Shown: positions 1 through 7,640 of the stretch, piece after piece
Layout of the letters: every line of letters begins with the position of its first letter
Numbering within the stretch: position 1 is the first letter of the stretch
Source: Chrysochromulina parva
Lineage: Eukaryota > Haptophyta > Prymnesiales > Chrysochromulinaceae
Assembly: GCA_002887195.1 (NCBI GenBank)
Contig: PJAB01002075.1
Location: 1-10,623, forward strand
Direction: 5' to 3'
DNA length: 10,623 bases
The notes under the pieces: model-generated
Seen by the model: only the letters and a program-made list of their open reading frames with translations
The model's database searches: none
What the model was told of the DNA's origin: nothing
Position numbers and translations under genes: made by a program

Positions 1-429
1 CCGCCATCGCCGCCGCCTCCTAGCCCGCCGCCGTCGCCGCCTCCATCGCCACCGCCTCCATCTCCGCCTCCACCGAGTCCTCCGCCATCGCCACCGCCAT
101 CGCCACCGCCACCATCGCCACCACCACCGTCGCCACCGCCCTCGCCCCCACCTCCATCTCCGCCTCCACCGAGTCCCCCGCCATCCCCACCGCCGTCGCC
201 ACCGCCACCGTCGCCACCACCCCCGTCGCCACCGCCCTCGCCCCCACCGTCACCACCGCCTTCGCCGCCACCACCGTCGCCACCACCACCGTCGCCACCG
301 CCGTCGCCACCGCCGCCTTCTCCCCCGCCACCCTCGCCACCGCCATCGCCGCCTCCGCCTTCTCCTCCACCGCCATCGCCGCCTCCATCGCCACCACCAT
401 CACCACCTCCCTCGCCACCTCCCATTCCT
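1..429 (+). repeat. Ser-Pro(3-4) tract 1, Hyp-rich glycoprotein / pherophorin-like rod
   Basis: Frame 1 reads almost only Pro (CCN) and Ser (TCN/AGT) as SPPP and SPPPP units, open to the left edge. Tracts of this type form polyproline-II rods in algal and plant wall glycoproteins and are normally hydroxylated and arabinosylated; that modification is family knowledge, not visible here. At DNA level it is a pyrimidine-rich imperfect trinucleotide array with very few G runs, which also makes long Gly/Ala/Val shadow frames on the opposite strand. Confidence 0.9.
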
Positions 430-3400
430 TTCTTCCGTCGCTCTTCATTGCGTTGCGAAGATCTTGGCTGGACGTTTGTCCCAAATCTTGGGCCAAGCGG
501 GGTATGTGGCTCCTCTAGCATGCCGAGGCTCATGGGCGTACCTGAATGTCTGCAACGACCTCCGGGAGGGCCCCAGCCAACAGCTAATGGGCCGGTCGAG
601 CGTACCTGCCTTCAGTATGCCCCTCGCACGGGTTGCCTGCCACCCATGAGATGGCGCGAGGCTGAGCAGGCATGTCGCAATCATGGGGCTCGGCTCTGCC
701 TGCGGGAGGAGCTGCCCGCAGCCAAAGGGACAGGCTGCGGCCATGATGCACAGTACGTTTGGGTGTGGGAGGCGTGCCGCCACGCGCCCGCGGGACTGCC
801 CATCGGACAGCACAATAATTCTGACACGTTTGTGGTGGCGCAGGGCGGAAATCATCGCAATTACTACTGCGCTGAGGATTGGCCGTTACCCGCTCGCCAT
901 TCTGTGCGATGCTGTGCAGATGCTGTTGCAGGCGACCCCCCTTCGCCACCGCCCGTGCCGCCACCACCACGGCCTCCACCAGAGCCGCCACCTCCATCAC
1001 CCCCTCCTTCCCCTCCACCCTATCCACCAACTCCATCCCCACCTCCACCTAGCCCTCCACCATCACCACCACCTTCGCCGCCGCCACCCTCGCCGCCACC
1101 GCCCTCCCCTCCCCCACCGTCACCTCCGCCCCCATCTCCTCCGCCTAGCCCGCCGCCACCATCTCCACCCCCCAGCGAGCCGCCACAGTATTGCTCTAAC
1201 GACTGCGTCACGCCCATGGGAACAAACGATCTATCGGTTGTCCTCGATGGAGTCTGCGACGATGGCGGACCGGGGTCGTTTTTCGATTTATGCAAGATCG
1301 GATCCGATTGTGCCGACTGTGGCACCCGAGACTACTTCCCACCCTCTTTGCCACCCCAGCCTCCCCAGCGCCCCCCCCCACCGCCACCAGCTTCACCATC
1401 GCCAAATCAGCTCGTTGGCACCGGAGACCAGCCTGACATCGCTGGCGACGGATTCAGTGAGGACCCAATTGATATTGCTGACCCCATCACCGACGGCAAT
1501 ACTAAAACTCCTCACCGGTTACTCACGGAGCCTCCCCCGCTGCCCGATCTAAATCTCGGTCAATATTTTGCAGGCGCGTTGGATGCGATCCAGGAAGCGT
1601 CAGGCGACCGTCCGCCGTTCCGCTATCTCGACTGGGAGCTCGTGCCCGTGAGCTTCCTGGGTAAGGGAGTCTCCTACACGTCCGACTACATGGCCAGCAA
1701 GCCCGCTGAGATCCCGTCGCTTCCGTGGTACGGCTATTCCTTCGACGGCGAGACGTACGGCGTGTGGATGCGAGGGCCGAGCGCACTGCTGAGCCACGCC
1801 GGCTTCATGCTTGTCTTTCATGAAGGGACTCAAGGTGGTTGTCCGCTTCTCATGTCGTATCTTCAGCCCAAGTCAAAGCTCTGGCGATTGGGCTCACCGC
1901 CGTTTAAAGAATGCTGCGCTGACGGGGAGCTGAACCGCACGTGTCTGCCAGCATGGCTTCAGGTTGCGCTTGCGCCGAATCAAACATCGCTCCATGCGCC
2001 CGGTGTCTTGCACGACCCCGAGGGACATTTACCATCACGAGACGGCAATCTCTCTCAGCATTTTGCAATCTACTATTCCACCGCGCCGAGCACTGCTGAA
2101 GCGGGCCTCGCATGCATTGGCCGCATCTCCGGAAGGTGGGTTGCTGCAGACGGCCTTTGCGCGCCTACCATTGAGTGGGAAGAGGATGGAGAACCCGTCT
2201 TGTGCTCGAACAGCGCCTCGAGCATGTCAGTCGGGCACGAGGAGATCGCCGACGTGGCAGCGGGGACGAAGTACAATTCGACCAATTTGTGGAGGACCTC
2301 TTCGAATGGCGAGGCGCTCGCGCATGCCGCCGAGCCATTCTTTGGTCTCGATGGGTCGTTATACATGGTCTATGGAGCGCGAGCGCCGGGCGACATTCGT
2401 ATCGTGCAGCTCAACGAGAGCAGTGGTAGGCTGCCTACAGTTGCACAGCCAGGCTTTTTCTCGGCGGGCTCGGATCGGGGTAGACCGTCGATCTACCACC
2501 ACGTTGCCACAGGGCCCAACTTTCAGCTCGGCCCAGATCGTCCAGCTCCCTTCACCGAACGAGACGCGTACATCAGCGGCTCCATCCGCCTGCACGGACC
2601 CTCATACGTGGACGCCTCGGGCAACACAAGTGCTGACGACCTTAACAGCAGCGTGCTTTCTTCGCTGATCCAAAATGCGTACGTGCTGCCCAGGCTCAAG
2701 AATGGCACCGCCGAGTACTATCTGTTCGTGGAGTGGTTTGACGACGGCACGCTCGACAATCACACGAACACATCCCTCGCCCGAGTTTACGTTGGGCGGT
2801 CTACGTCCCCCATCGGCCCTTTTTATGATCGACTGGGATACGACATGAGCCAGAGAAGCCGCGTGGTCATTGGCGCGCATAGACGTATCAGCATTGTGTC
2901 TGCACGCTGGGGCGCCAATTGCGATGGCGCGGGCTATGATGTGAGAGCAGTTGCGAAGCAGCGTTGTGAAAACAAGGAAACGTGCGACTGGGCGGTCAGC
3001 TACAGAGACCTGGTACCTTTGGACCCTTTGTCGTATTCCGACTATGACAACCCACCAAGTTCAGCGTCCTCTGAAGACCAATACACCGATGCGCCCATCA
3101 ACGTCCCTGACCACCCTGGCTGCCGACGCGCTCTCAACGTCACCTATCGCTGCCACAAGGGTTCCACAGTCCTCTACGAATCCGAGTTGAGAGGAGAAGA
3201 GAAGACTGCATTTTTGCCGGCCAACGCTTCCGATGGAGACGTTGTTCAACTGCGATGCGTGACGCCCGAAGCCGTGCTGTTGCCAGGCGGATCTCTCTTT
3301 GCCGACTCGCAACGCTTGGGGGGCAATTTGCACTTCCTCAGCCTGTCGCACACCGGAGTCTTTGCCTACGCTCGCGACGGATCCGTGCGTTTTGCGTTCA

Positions 3401-6400
3401 CATTTCAGTACCAGACGAGTCGAAGCTCCATGCCCGAGTTCGGTGCGCGGCTCATCCGGTTCACCAAAGACGGTTGGCCGGTTCTCGACGAGGACACGAC
3501 GAACGACTGGGCAAAATGTGGCGTGCCTGAGGCGACGTATTCGCGCATTGCGCCAGCCAGCTACTTTGAGCGAGAGGCCCACTACGACCCTGCTCACCGC
3601 GACCAGGCTTACTATGGCAGTGTCAGCAGCACCGGAACGCATTGCACATATCATTCTCAGCGCGGCTCGCACTGCGTCGGCAACGCGCTCCGAGCCACAC
3701 ATCCGCAAATCGGCTCGCCCGGTCCCGTGGGCGACCTGCTTCACGGCAGGATCAACGAGCAGGGCAGCCCTGGATGGTGGCGTGAGCAGGAGGATCACTG
3801 CAACCCAATGGTCGAGACGTATCTGGGCAGGACGCTGCAATGCACTCGATTTGCGGGCATCGGCGATCTGGACCCGACGGGGCACATCACGACGATGGAG
3901 CGCATCCGAGGCTGCCCAGAGCTCGCCTGCCAAAAGCACGAGGGCGAGTGCAAGAGGCTGGCGCAGCTCCGCGTGGCTGCTTGGGACACGCTCGACTTTT
4001 ATGACGGTGGCGTACCAGTGGAGATCACTCGTCGGGGACGCGAGCCGGCAAGGATCCAAGTGGTTGCAAACTGCCATGCCGCTCCAAACATTTCTCGCAT
4101 CAATCCTTCCTTAGCGAATGTGGAGGGCGGTACTGCAATCACCGTCTTCGGCACGGGGTTTGGTCAGCCTGCTCGCTGTAGATTTGGTTGGCGAGAGACG
4201 CCAGCGATCAACGTGACCTCGCATCAGATGGTTTGCGTCTCGCAACCGCTGAATTTGACGCACCCCGAGTCGGTCCCATGGACGCGCGCAAGGCTTCTAC
4301 GCTACCCATTCCCACTGGAGGTCTCGATGATGTCGACCCAAGTGCTCGAGCGTACGCCCATGAACGAGGCCGTCCGCGAGGCGCGAGGCGAGAATTTCAC
4401 AAGCGCGGGTCGCTTCTTCGAGTTCTACAATCCTGGCAGCATCGTTATCTCCTTTGTGCAGCCCATGGGCGGGCCCTCGGCTGGATCGACCCACATCGAC
4501 CTCCACGGTGCCGGATTCCCTAAATTGCCAGACGACCCGAATGCCGTGAGCAACGCACAATGCCGATTTGAGCTTGATGGTCGCCAGGTGCTGATGCCAG
4601 CGACGCACCACAACACGGAGCGGATGAGTTGCTTCACCCCCGCGTTTGCGCTGCCGCTCTTGGCATCCGAAGTGGCCACGGTGCAACTCACCTTCGACGG
4701 CCAGCGCTTCGTTGAAGGCGAGGGACGTGCCAATTATACGTTCTATTCGCTGCAGAACCGCAGTAACGAAAGCTCGACCGTCGCACAGTTTCCAAGCGTG
4801 GCCATCAGCGCAATTGACCCCCTCGGGGGCCCCTCGCGCGGAGGCACTAGGCTCACGCTCTTTGGGCGCGGCTTTGCCGCCCTAGACAATCCCAATCGAT
4901 TTGTCCAGTCCATTTTCAACCATCAAGACACGAGGCTCCGCCCTCAACCGACGACGCGCACCGTAGCCACATCAACTGGCACCCTCACGTACACCGAGTG
5001 GGACGACCCCGTCACAGACCCGCTTCACGATCCGTATCGTCACATAATCAGCCCCTCGGGCCTCTTTTGCTTATTCGCGGGCGTTGAGCCGATCGTGCCA
5101 GGGGCATACACTCTGGACGATGACCCGGTGCGGCGTGAATACGTCCCGGGCACCGCGACGGCTTCCGAGATCATGCACTGCGTGACGCCTCCTCATCCCG
5201 ACTGGGAGTCGAACCCATGGGTGAACACTTCCGTGCCTCTTGAGATCACGCTGAATGGCAACCGCCACGAAGTCACTGACTCCGGTCTGATGTTCACGTA
5301 TTATCGTGATGAGGGCTTCGGGCGGCCGAGGCTTTCGGCAGTCCAGCCGTTTGGCGGTCCCTTCGAAGGAGGCACTGCTGTCAATATCTCGGGCGCGTTC
5401 CTTAACAAGCTGACGCTCACAAGCACGCCTGTCTGCCGGTTTGGCAACGGAGTGGAGCAAGACACGGTGCCTGCGACGGTGATCGCTCACGGCGACGATC
5501 GGAGACGCGCGACTGTGCGCTGCGTCTCGCCACCGCTCAGCGATCGCGACGACAGAGTGGAGTTGGGGCAAAGGGACGTGAGCCTCAACGTAGCGCAAAA
5601 CGGGCAAGACTTTCTTTGGCGGCCGCTGCGCTTCAATTTCTATCGCCGCGATAAGCTTGTTATCAGCACATTGGAGCCATCGGGTGGACCTGTACTCGGA
5701 GGCACCACGGTTGCACTGCGCGGCCGTCACATCGGCTTGTCACGAGGCGGGGTGCGATGCCAATTTGGGCTGCTTTGGGTTCCGGCCACCGTCATCAACG
5801 AGGATGATGTGCGCTGTCGCTCCCCCGCTCAAGCGCCCGCATTGACGGCAAACGAAACGTACGCTCCCGTCGCTGTGCGGGTCACAGTCAATGGGGATCC
5901 CGTCGCTCACTCCTACAGTCTGCGGCCATTCACTTACTTTGTGATGCCCGACGCGCTCGTCGTGTCTTCCATCCTTCCCGTGGCGGGGTTGGCGATGGGA
6001 GGTTCGGCCGTGACTGTCAAGGGGCGAGGCTTTCGCGATCTCGGCGGCGTGTACTGCACCTTTGGAGCCTCAGCGCCGGTGATTGCGGAGAGAACCCCGC
6101 CACCACCACCGCCGAGGCCGCTGGGTGGTGTTGACGGCAGTGTGCGCCTCGTCAACGGCGGAGGCCTTCTCAACCAGGGTAGAGTCGAGATTTACCACGA
6201 TGGCCAGTGGGGCACCGTGTGCGACGACTTTTGGGACATGAATGACGCGCGAGTAGTCTGTCGGCAGCTCGGCTTCCCTGGGGCGCTCAACTTCACGCTG
6301 CACGGTGCCTTCGGGCATGGCTCGGGGCCGATCTGGCTTGACAACGTGCGGTGCGATCCATTCGAAGAGCGGCTCGACCGCTGCTCGTCGCTCGGTTGGG

Positions 6401-6777
6401 GAGTGCACAACTGTGACCATCATGAAGACGCTGGCGTTATCTGCGCGCCGATGCCGACCACCTCGACGCCCAGCCCGCCACCGACTGACCCGCCCAGCAC
6501 AGAGCTACCGTGGAGCCGCCTGGACGATTTTCAGCTCACGCGCAGCCCGCACGGTGCCCACTTGGACGACCTCGCTGCTTCGCCTCTCGAGCTGCTGCGC
6601 GGCTTCAACGAGAGCGAAGTCTTCAGCGAATTCGTTTGTCTTACGCCCTCGCTCGAGGAGGCGCTTGGTCGTCACGACCCCCGCGTTATCATCCGCACTG
6701 TCGAGCTCGTCATCACGCTAAATGGTGGTGACGCGTACAGCGCCGTGGGGCGCAACTTCACGTACTACATTGATTGA
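1..6777 (+). CDS. Giant multidomain extracellular-matrix-type protein (Pro-rich, GH43-like, SUEL lectin, IPT/TIG, SRCR), 5' partial
   Basis: Frame 1 is open from the first base to a TGA at 6775-6777 (2258 residues); the start lies outside the window. Residues below count from codon 1. Order seen: Ser-Pro3-4 tract (1-142), Cys-rich domain (151-310), second Pro tract (313-395), small Cys module (397-447), GH43-like propeller (541-950 and 1096-1163) with a SUEL-type lectin insert (963-1051), Cys/His-rich region (1164-1358), IPT/TIG 1-6 (1361-2258) with an SRCR insert (2045-2149) in the last. More than twenty N-x-S/T sequons and many cysteines indicate passage through the secretory pathway. The protein stops right at the end of the last TIG strand, with no transmembrane segment or GPI-type tail, so I infer a soluble secreted or matrix protein. 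No intron is required. The overall architecture is not one I recognise; the exact role (adhesion, wall or scale matrix, glycan binding) is inference. Confidence 0.9.
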   Translation, partial: PPSPPPPSPPPSPPPSPPPPSPPPPSPPPSPPPSPPPPSPPPPSPPPSPPPPSPPPPSPPPSPPPSPPPPSPPPPSPPPSPPPSPPPSPPPPSPPPPSPPPSPPPPSPPPPSPPPSPPPPSPPPPSPPPSPPPSPPPSPPPIPFFRRSSLRCEDLGWTFVPNLGPSGVCGSSSMPRLMGVPECLQRPPGGPQPTANGPVERTCLQYAPRTGCLPPMRWREAEQACRNHGARLCLREELPAAKGTGCGHDAQYVWVWEACRHAPAGLPIGQHNNSDTFVVAQGGNHRNYYCAEDWPLPARHSVRCCADAVAGDPPSPPPVPPPPRPPPEPPPPSPPPSPPPYPPTPSPPPPSPPPSPPPSPPPPSPPPPSPPPPSPPPPSPPPSPPPPSPPPSEPPQYCSNDCVTPMGTNDLSVVLDGVCDDGGPGSFFDLCKIGSDCADCGTRDYFPPSLPPQPPQRPPPPPPASPSPNQLVGTGDQPDIAGDGFSEDPIDIADPITDGNTKTPHRLLTEPPPLPDLNLGQYFAGALDAIQEASGDRPPFRYLDWELVPVSFLGKGVSYTSDYMASKPAEIPSLPWYGYSFDGETYGVWMRGPSALLSHAGFMLVFHEGTQGGCPLLMSYLQPKSKLWRLGSPPFKECCADGELNRTCLPAWLQVALAPNQTSLHAPGVLHDPEGHLPSRDGNLSQHFAIYYSTAPSTAEAGLACIGRISGRWVAADGLCAPTIEWEEDGEPVLCSNSASSMSVGHEEIADVAAGTKYNSTNLWRTSSNGEALAHAAEPFFGLDGSLYMVYGARAPGDIRIVQLNESSGRLPTVAQPGFFSAGSDRGRPSIYHHVATGPNFQLGPDRPAPFTERDAYISGSIRLHGPSYVDASGNTSADDLNSSVLSSLIQNAYVLPRLKNGTAEYYLFVEWFDDGTLDNHTNTSLARVYVGRSTSPIGPFYDRLGYDMSQRSRVVIGAHRRISIVSARWGANCDGAGYDVRAVAKQRCENKETCDWAVSYRDLVPLDPLSYSDYDNPPSSASSEDQYTDAPINVPDHPGCRRALNVTYRCHKGSTVLYESELRGEEKTAFLPANASDGDVVQLRCVTPEAVLLPGGSLFADSQRLGGNLHFLSLSHTGVFAYARDGSVRFAFTFQYQTSRSSMPEFGARLIRFTKDGWPVLDEDTTNDWAKCGVPEATYSRIAPASYFEREAHYDPAHRDQAYYGSVSSTGTHCTYHSQRGSHCVGNALRATHPQIGSPGPVGDLLHGRINEQGSPGWWREQEDHCNPMVETYLGRTLQCTRFAGIGDLDPTGHITTMERIRGCPELACQKHEGECKRLAQLRVAAWDTLDFYDGGVPVEITRRGREPARIQVVANCHAAPNISRINPSLANVEGGTAITVFGTGFGQPARCRFGWRETPAINVTSHQMVCVSQPLNLTHPESVPWTRARLLRYPFPLEVSMMSTQVLERTPMNEAVREARGENFTSAGRFFEFYNPGSIVISFVQPMGGPSAGSTHIDLHGAGFPKLPDDPNAVSNAQCRFELDGRQVLMPATHHNTERMSCFTPAFALPLLASEVATVQLTFDGQRFVEGEGRANYTFYSLQNRSNESSTVAQFPSVAISAIDPLGGPSRGGTRLTLFGRGFAALDNPNRFVQSIFNHQDTRLRPQPTTRTVATSTGTLTYTEWDDPVTDPLHDPYRHIISPSGLFCLFAGVEPIVPGAYTLDDDPVRREYVPGTATASEIMHCVTPPHPDWESNPWVNTSVPLEITLNGNRHEVTDSGLMFTYYRDEGFGRPRLSAVQPFGGPFEGGTAVNISGAFLNKLTLTSTPVCRFGNGVEQDTVPATVIAHGDDRRRATVRCVSPPLSDRDDRVELGQRDVSLNVAQNGQDFLWRPLRFNFYRRDKLVISTLEPSGGPVLGGTTVALRGRHIGLSRGGVRCQFGLLWVPATVINEDDVRCRSPAQAPALTANETYAPVAVRVTVNGDPVAHSYSLRPFTYFVMPDALVVSSILPVAGLAMGGSAVTVKGRGFRDLGGVYCTFGASAPVIAERTPPPPPPRPLGGVDGSVRLVNGGGLLNQGRVEIYHDGQWGTVCDDFWDMNDARVVCRQLGFPGALNFTLHGAFGHGSGPIWLDNVRCDPFEERLDRCSSLGWGVHNCDHHEDAGVICAPMPTTSTPSPPPTDPPSTELPWSRLDDFQLTRSPHGAHLDDLAASPLELLRGFNESEVFSEFVCLTPSLEEALGRHDPRVIIRTVELVITLNGGDAYSAVGRNFTYYID
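55..246 (+). repeat. Two-copy 96-bp higher-order repeat inside Pro tract 1
   Basis: Positions 55-150 and 151-246 are tandem copies of a 32-codon unit. I count 5 differences (codons 9, 12, 15, 20 and 24 of the unit), all at third positions and all synonymous, so both copies encode the same Ser/Pro spacing. Confidence 0.85.
451..930 (+). other. Cys-rich domain of the giant protein (algal RLC...GTGC...RCC type)
   Basis: Begins RCEDLGWT and ends VRCCADA. Between them are a W-x-EAE-x-AC segment, [25 protein letters not shown] and a late YYC. This spacing (aromatic-EAExxC, ARLCxxxEL, GTGCxxD, VW, RCCA) matches a Cys-rich extracellular module that I know as recurrent in algal and stramenopile proteins, sometimes described as C-type-lectin-like. 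I do not assign a database name. A ligand cannot be read from the sequence. It is bracketed by two Pro-rich rods, as is usual for globular heads in wall glycoproteins. Confidence 0.7.
937..1185 (+). repeat. Ser-Pro(3-4) tract 2
   Basis: A second Pro-rich rod of about 83 residues in the same frame, starting [20 protein letters not shown] and becoming regular SPPPP/SPPP; Arg, Glu, Tyr and Thr substitutions occur in its first part. It separates the Cys-rich domain from the small DGVCDDGG module. A third, shorter and less regular Pro linker follows at about 1342-1404. Confidence 0.9.
1189..1341 (+). other. Small Cys/Asp-rich module (CSNDC...[11 protein letters not shown]...[13 protein letters not shown])
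   Basis: About 50 residues with six cysteines and the run [16 protein letters not shown], then [11 protein letters not shown] recognise this compact Cys/Asp pattern as a repeated small module in secreted proteins of marine algae. The acidic DGxCDDGG stretch suggests metal (calcium) binding, by loose analogy with Notch LNR modules; that is inference. It sits between two Pro-rich linkers. Confidence 0.65.
1621..3489 (+). other. GH43-like five-bladed beta-propeller, split by a lectin insert, probable pseudoenzyme
   Basis: Resemblance to endo-arabinanase-type GH43 domains is spread along the region: RGPSALL with FMLVFHEG (blade 1; family HDPS), HAPG and FAIYYS (blade 2; family WAPD and YYLYYS), [13 protein letters not shown] plus [16 protein letters not shown] (blade 3), YYLFVEW and [19 protein letters not shown] (blade 4), and, after an insert, GGSLF, SHTGV and [13 protein letters not shown] (blade 5). 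Family catalytic acids are one Asp in HDPS, one Asp in the IDP motif and one Glu in IEGPY/IEAPY. Here the matching positions read Gly (1774-1776), Ala (2326-2328) and Gln (2671-2673). The His that follows the family GP motif seems kept (3349-3351). Known family function is arabinan cleavage; for this copy I infer glycan binding without hydrolysis. Confidence 0.72.
2887..3153 (+). other. SUEL/Gal_Lectin-type lectin domain inserted in the propeller
   Basis: Reads [12 protein letters not shown] at the start, then [12 protein letters not shown], a longer variable loop with several Ser/Asp/Tyr, and finally [14 protein letters not shown]. The family pattern (I.I..A.YG..C, C.....C.V, then C...K.L.V.Y.C) is well matched, including the terminal YxC. 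These domains usually bind galactose or rhamnose. The loop between the second and third Cys groups (about 3010-3110) is longer than typical. Its position between propeller blades 4 and 5 is discussed in the findings. Confidence 0.75.
3490..4074 (+). other. Unrecognised Cys/His-rich region of the giant protein
   Basis: About 195 residues between the DGWPVL end of the propeller and the first IPT/TIG domain. It is rich in His and Cys, for example [51 protein letters not shown]. The cysteines are probably paired in the secretory pathway. I do not recognise a family. It could be an unnamed algal domain or an elaborate C-terminal extension of the propeller. Confidence 0.5.
4081..5949 (+). other. 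IPT/TIG domains 1-5 of the giant protein
   Basis: Five Ig-like IPT/TIG repeats in tandem, about 4081-4437, 4441-4755, 4795-5310, 5323-5652 and 5656-5949. Each opens with a variant of I..(I/V)xPxGGPxxGGTxVxxxGxGF, has a CRFG-like Cys (CLFAG in repeat 3, CQFG in repeat 5), then a second Cys in MVC/MSC/MHC/VRC followed by xSP or xTP in most copies, and ends with an aromatic strand (FTYY, FNFY, FTYF). IPT/TIG folds occur in cell-surface receptors and serve adhesion or spacing. Repeats 1 and 3 are expanded by loops before or after the Cys strands; repeat 3 carries the longest extra loop (about 4910-5060). Confidence 0.88.
5953..6774 (+). other. IPT/TIG domain 6 with an SRCR domain nested inside it
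   Basis: The first half (5953-6093) has [24 protein letters not shown] and [12 protein letters not shown]. Instead of the expected second Cys strand, a PPPPPP linker and an SRCR domain follow. The missing half appears at about 6631-6774: [17 protein letters not shown] and the terminal NFTYYID, directly before the stop. The two halves together make one standard-length TIG domain. Confidence 0.78.
6133..6447 (+). other. SRCR (scavenger receptor cysteine-rich) domain
   Basis: A canonical SRCR domain: [60 protein letters not shown] and HEDAGVIC. Six cysteines are present in the pattern of the six-Cys (group A-like) class. SRCR domains bind proteins or polyanionic glycans at cell surfaces. It is flanked by a PPPPPPRP linker upstream and an SPPPTDPP linker downstream (about 6466-6510). 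Confidence 0.95.
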
Positions 6778-6847
6778 GTGCCCAGCAAAGTGCGACGAAA
6801 TCGTATTCGGTCTGTGGGCCATACTCTCAAAAGCATCTCTCAGACAC

Positions 6848-6920
6848 TTTTCGTGAACCTTCAACACGCCAGTGCCGGGACCCCGCGACTTTTTGGGGGG
6901 CTTCACGACTTTCACGAAAC
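6848..6920 (+). promoter_or_regulatory. Heat-shock-element-like sites upstream of the VOC gene
   Basis: Positions 6850-6862 read TTCgtGAAccTTC, three perfectly phased inverted pentamers of the eukaryotic heat-shock element. A second, two-unit site TTCacGAA lies at 6911-6918. TTTCGTGAA (6849-6857) and TTCACGAAA (6911-6919) are also inverted copies of one another. They lie in the 143-182 bp between the giant gene's stop and the VOC gene's candidate starts, so a promoter role is plausible. The same inverted pair could instead be a 3'-UTR stem of the giant gene. Confidence 0.4.
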
Positions 6921-6959
6921 ATGTTGTGCGGATGTGCGACTCAGGGCGTCGACCACGTC

Positions 6960-7640
6960 ATGGAGCGCGGAGCGAAGCGGCCACGGCGGGCGGGCGGCGC
7001 GCGCACCGCAGCGAGTGTCGCCGCTGCTTCTGCTGCTGCGGTAGCGGGTGCTGAAGGCTGGCGGCTCGATCACGTGGCGCTGCTGACACGATCAGTTGAG
7101 GGCACGGTCGCAAAGCTTACGCAGGAGGGCACCATCGATGGTCATGTGGTGGGCCCGATCGAGACTTTCCCAGCTGAGGGCACACGGGAGTGCTACATTG
7201 GTGCCGCCTCTGGAAAGCTACTGCTCATGGAAGCCGTTGGTACGCAGGGCCCATACGCGCGTGCCCTGGCAAAGCGTGGGCCTGGGCTGCACCATGTGGC
7301 GTTCGCAGTGCCTGATCTGCAGTCGGCGCTCGCCTTGGGTGGCTGGCAGCAGCATGCGATCTGCGCAAAATCCGTCCCACGAGGGACTGGCTGGCTCTTC
7401 TGTCGCGGGGTCCCCACATTGCTCGAGCTCACCAAAGATACTCGAGGGAGCGAATTGGGCGGAGCTTCCTCCTCGATCGTTGAGGGGCTCAGTCTACCTG
7501 TCCCCGCTGAGTTGGCGCCGACAGTCGATCAGCTTGCTGCGTGTGGCCTGCGTTCGGAAGCTGTCGGCGGTGCGGTGCACTTGAGCATTCGCGGCAGGCA
7601 GATGCGCGTTGAGGAGTTGTGCGACATTCATCCGACCTAA
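6960..7640 (+). CDS. VOC/glyoxalase-superfamily protein, methylmalonyl-CoA epimerase-like
   Basis: 226 residues from ATG 6960 (G at -3 and +4, a good Kozak context); an in-frame ATG at 6921 would add 13 residues. The N-terminus is Arg/Ala-rich, possibly an organelle-targeting peptide. A VOC domain follows: GWRLDHVALL (His38), LLLMEAVG (Glu91), GLHHVAFAVPD (His111/112) and TLLELTKD (Glu156), giving the usual two His plus two acidic/amide metal ligands. ARALAKRGPGLHHVAF and SVPRGTGWLF closely recall methylmalonyl-CoA epimerase, which interconverts (R)- and (S)-methylmalonyl-CoA using a divalent metal. About 60 extra residues at the C-terminus (LSLPVPAELAP...LSIRG) may be a degenerate second VOC half. 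Another VOC activity, such as a glyoxalase or dioxygenase, cannot be excluded. It is read in the same direction as the giant gene and converges with the next gene. Confidence 0.8.
   Translation: MERGAKRPRRAGGARTAASVAAASAAAVAGAEGWRLDHVALLTRSVEGTVAKLTQEGTIDGHVVGPIETFPAEGTRECYIGAASGKLLLMEAVGTQGPYARALAKRGPGLHHVAFAVPDLQSALALGGWQQHAICAKSVPRGTGWLFCRGVPTLLELTKDTRGSELGGASSSIVEGLSLPVPAELAPTVDQLAACGLRSEAVGGAVHLSIRGRQMRVEELCDIHPT

Noticed and set aside
1..429. CRISPR-like or satellite array
   Set aside because: The units are 9-15 bp, in phase with codons and encode Ser-Pro3-4; there are no spacers or conserved long repeats.
20..496. Long Val/Ala/Met-rich and Gly-rich frames on the - strand opposite the Pro tracts (also 1020-1325)
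   Set aside because: Antisense of CCN/TCN repeats always gives open Gly/Ala/Val frames; there is no independent evidence of coding.
683..1552. A 289-residue His/Pro/Leu-rich frame on the + strand
   Set aside because: It is the shifted frame of Pro tract 2 and the flanking Cys modules; frame 1 carries the recognisable domains.
3061..4077. A 338-residue frame on the - strand
   Set aside because: It lies antisense to the giant gene over the end of the lectin, propeller blade 5 and the Cys/His region. No domain is recognisable, and the + frame has clear family motifs there.
6774..6959. Extension of the VOC protein upstream to the stop of the giant gene
   Set aside because: The open stretch lacks an ATG before 6921 and its sequence looks like non-coding DNA. 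I start at 6960, with 6921 as an alternative.
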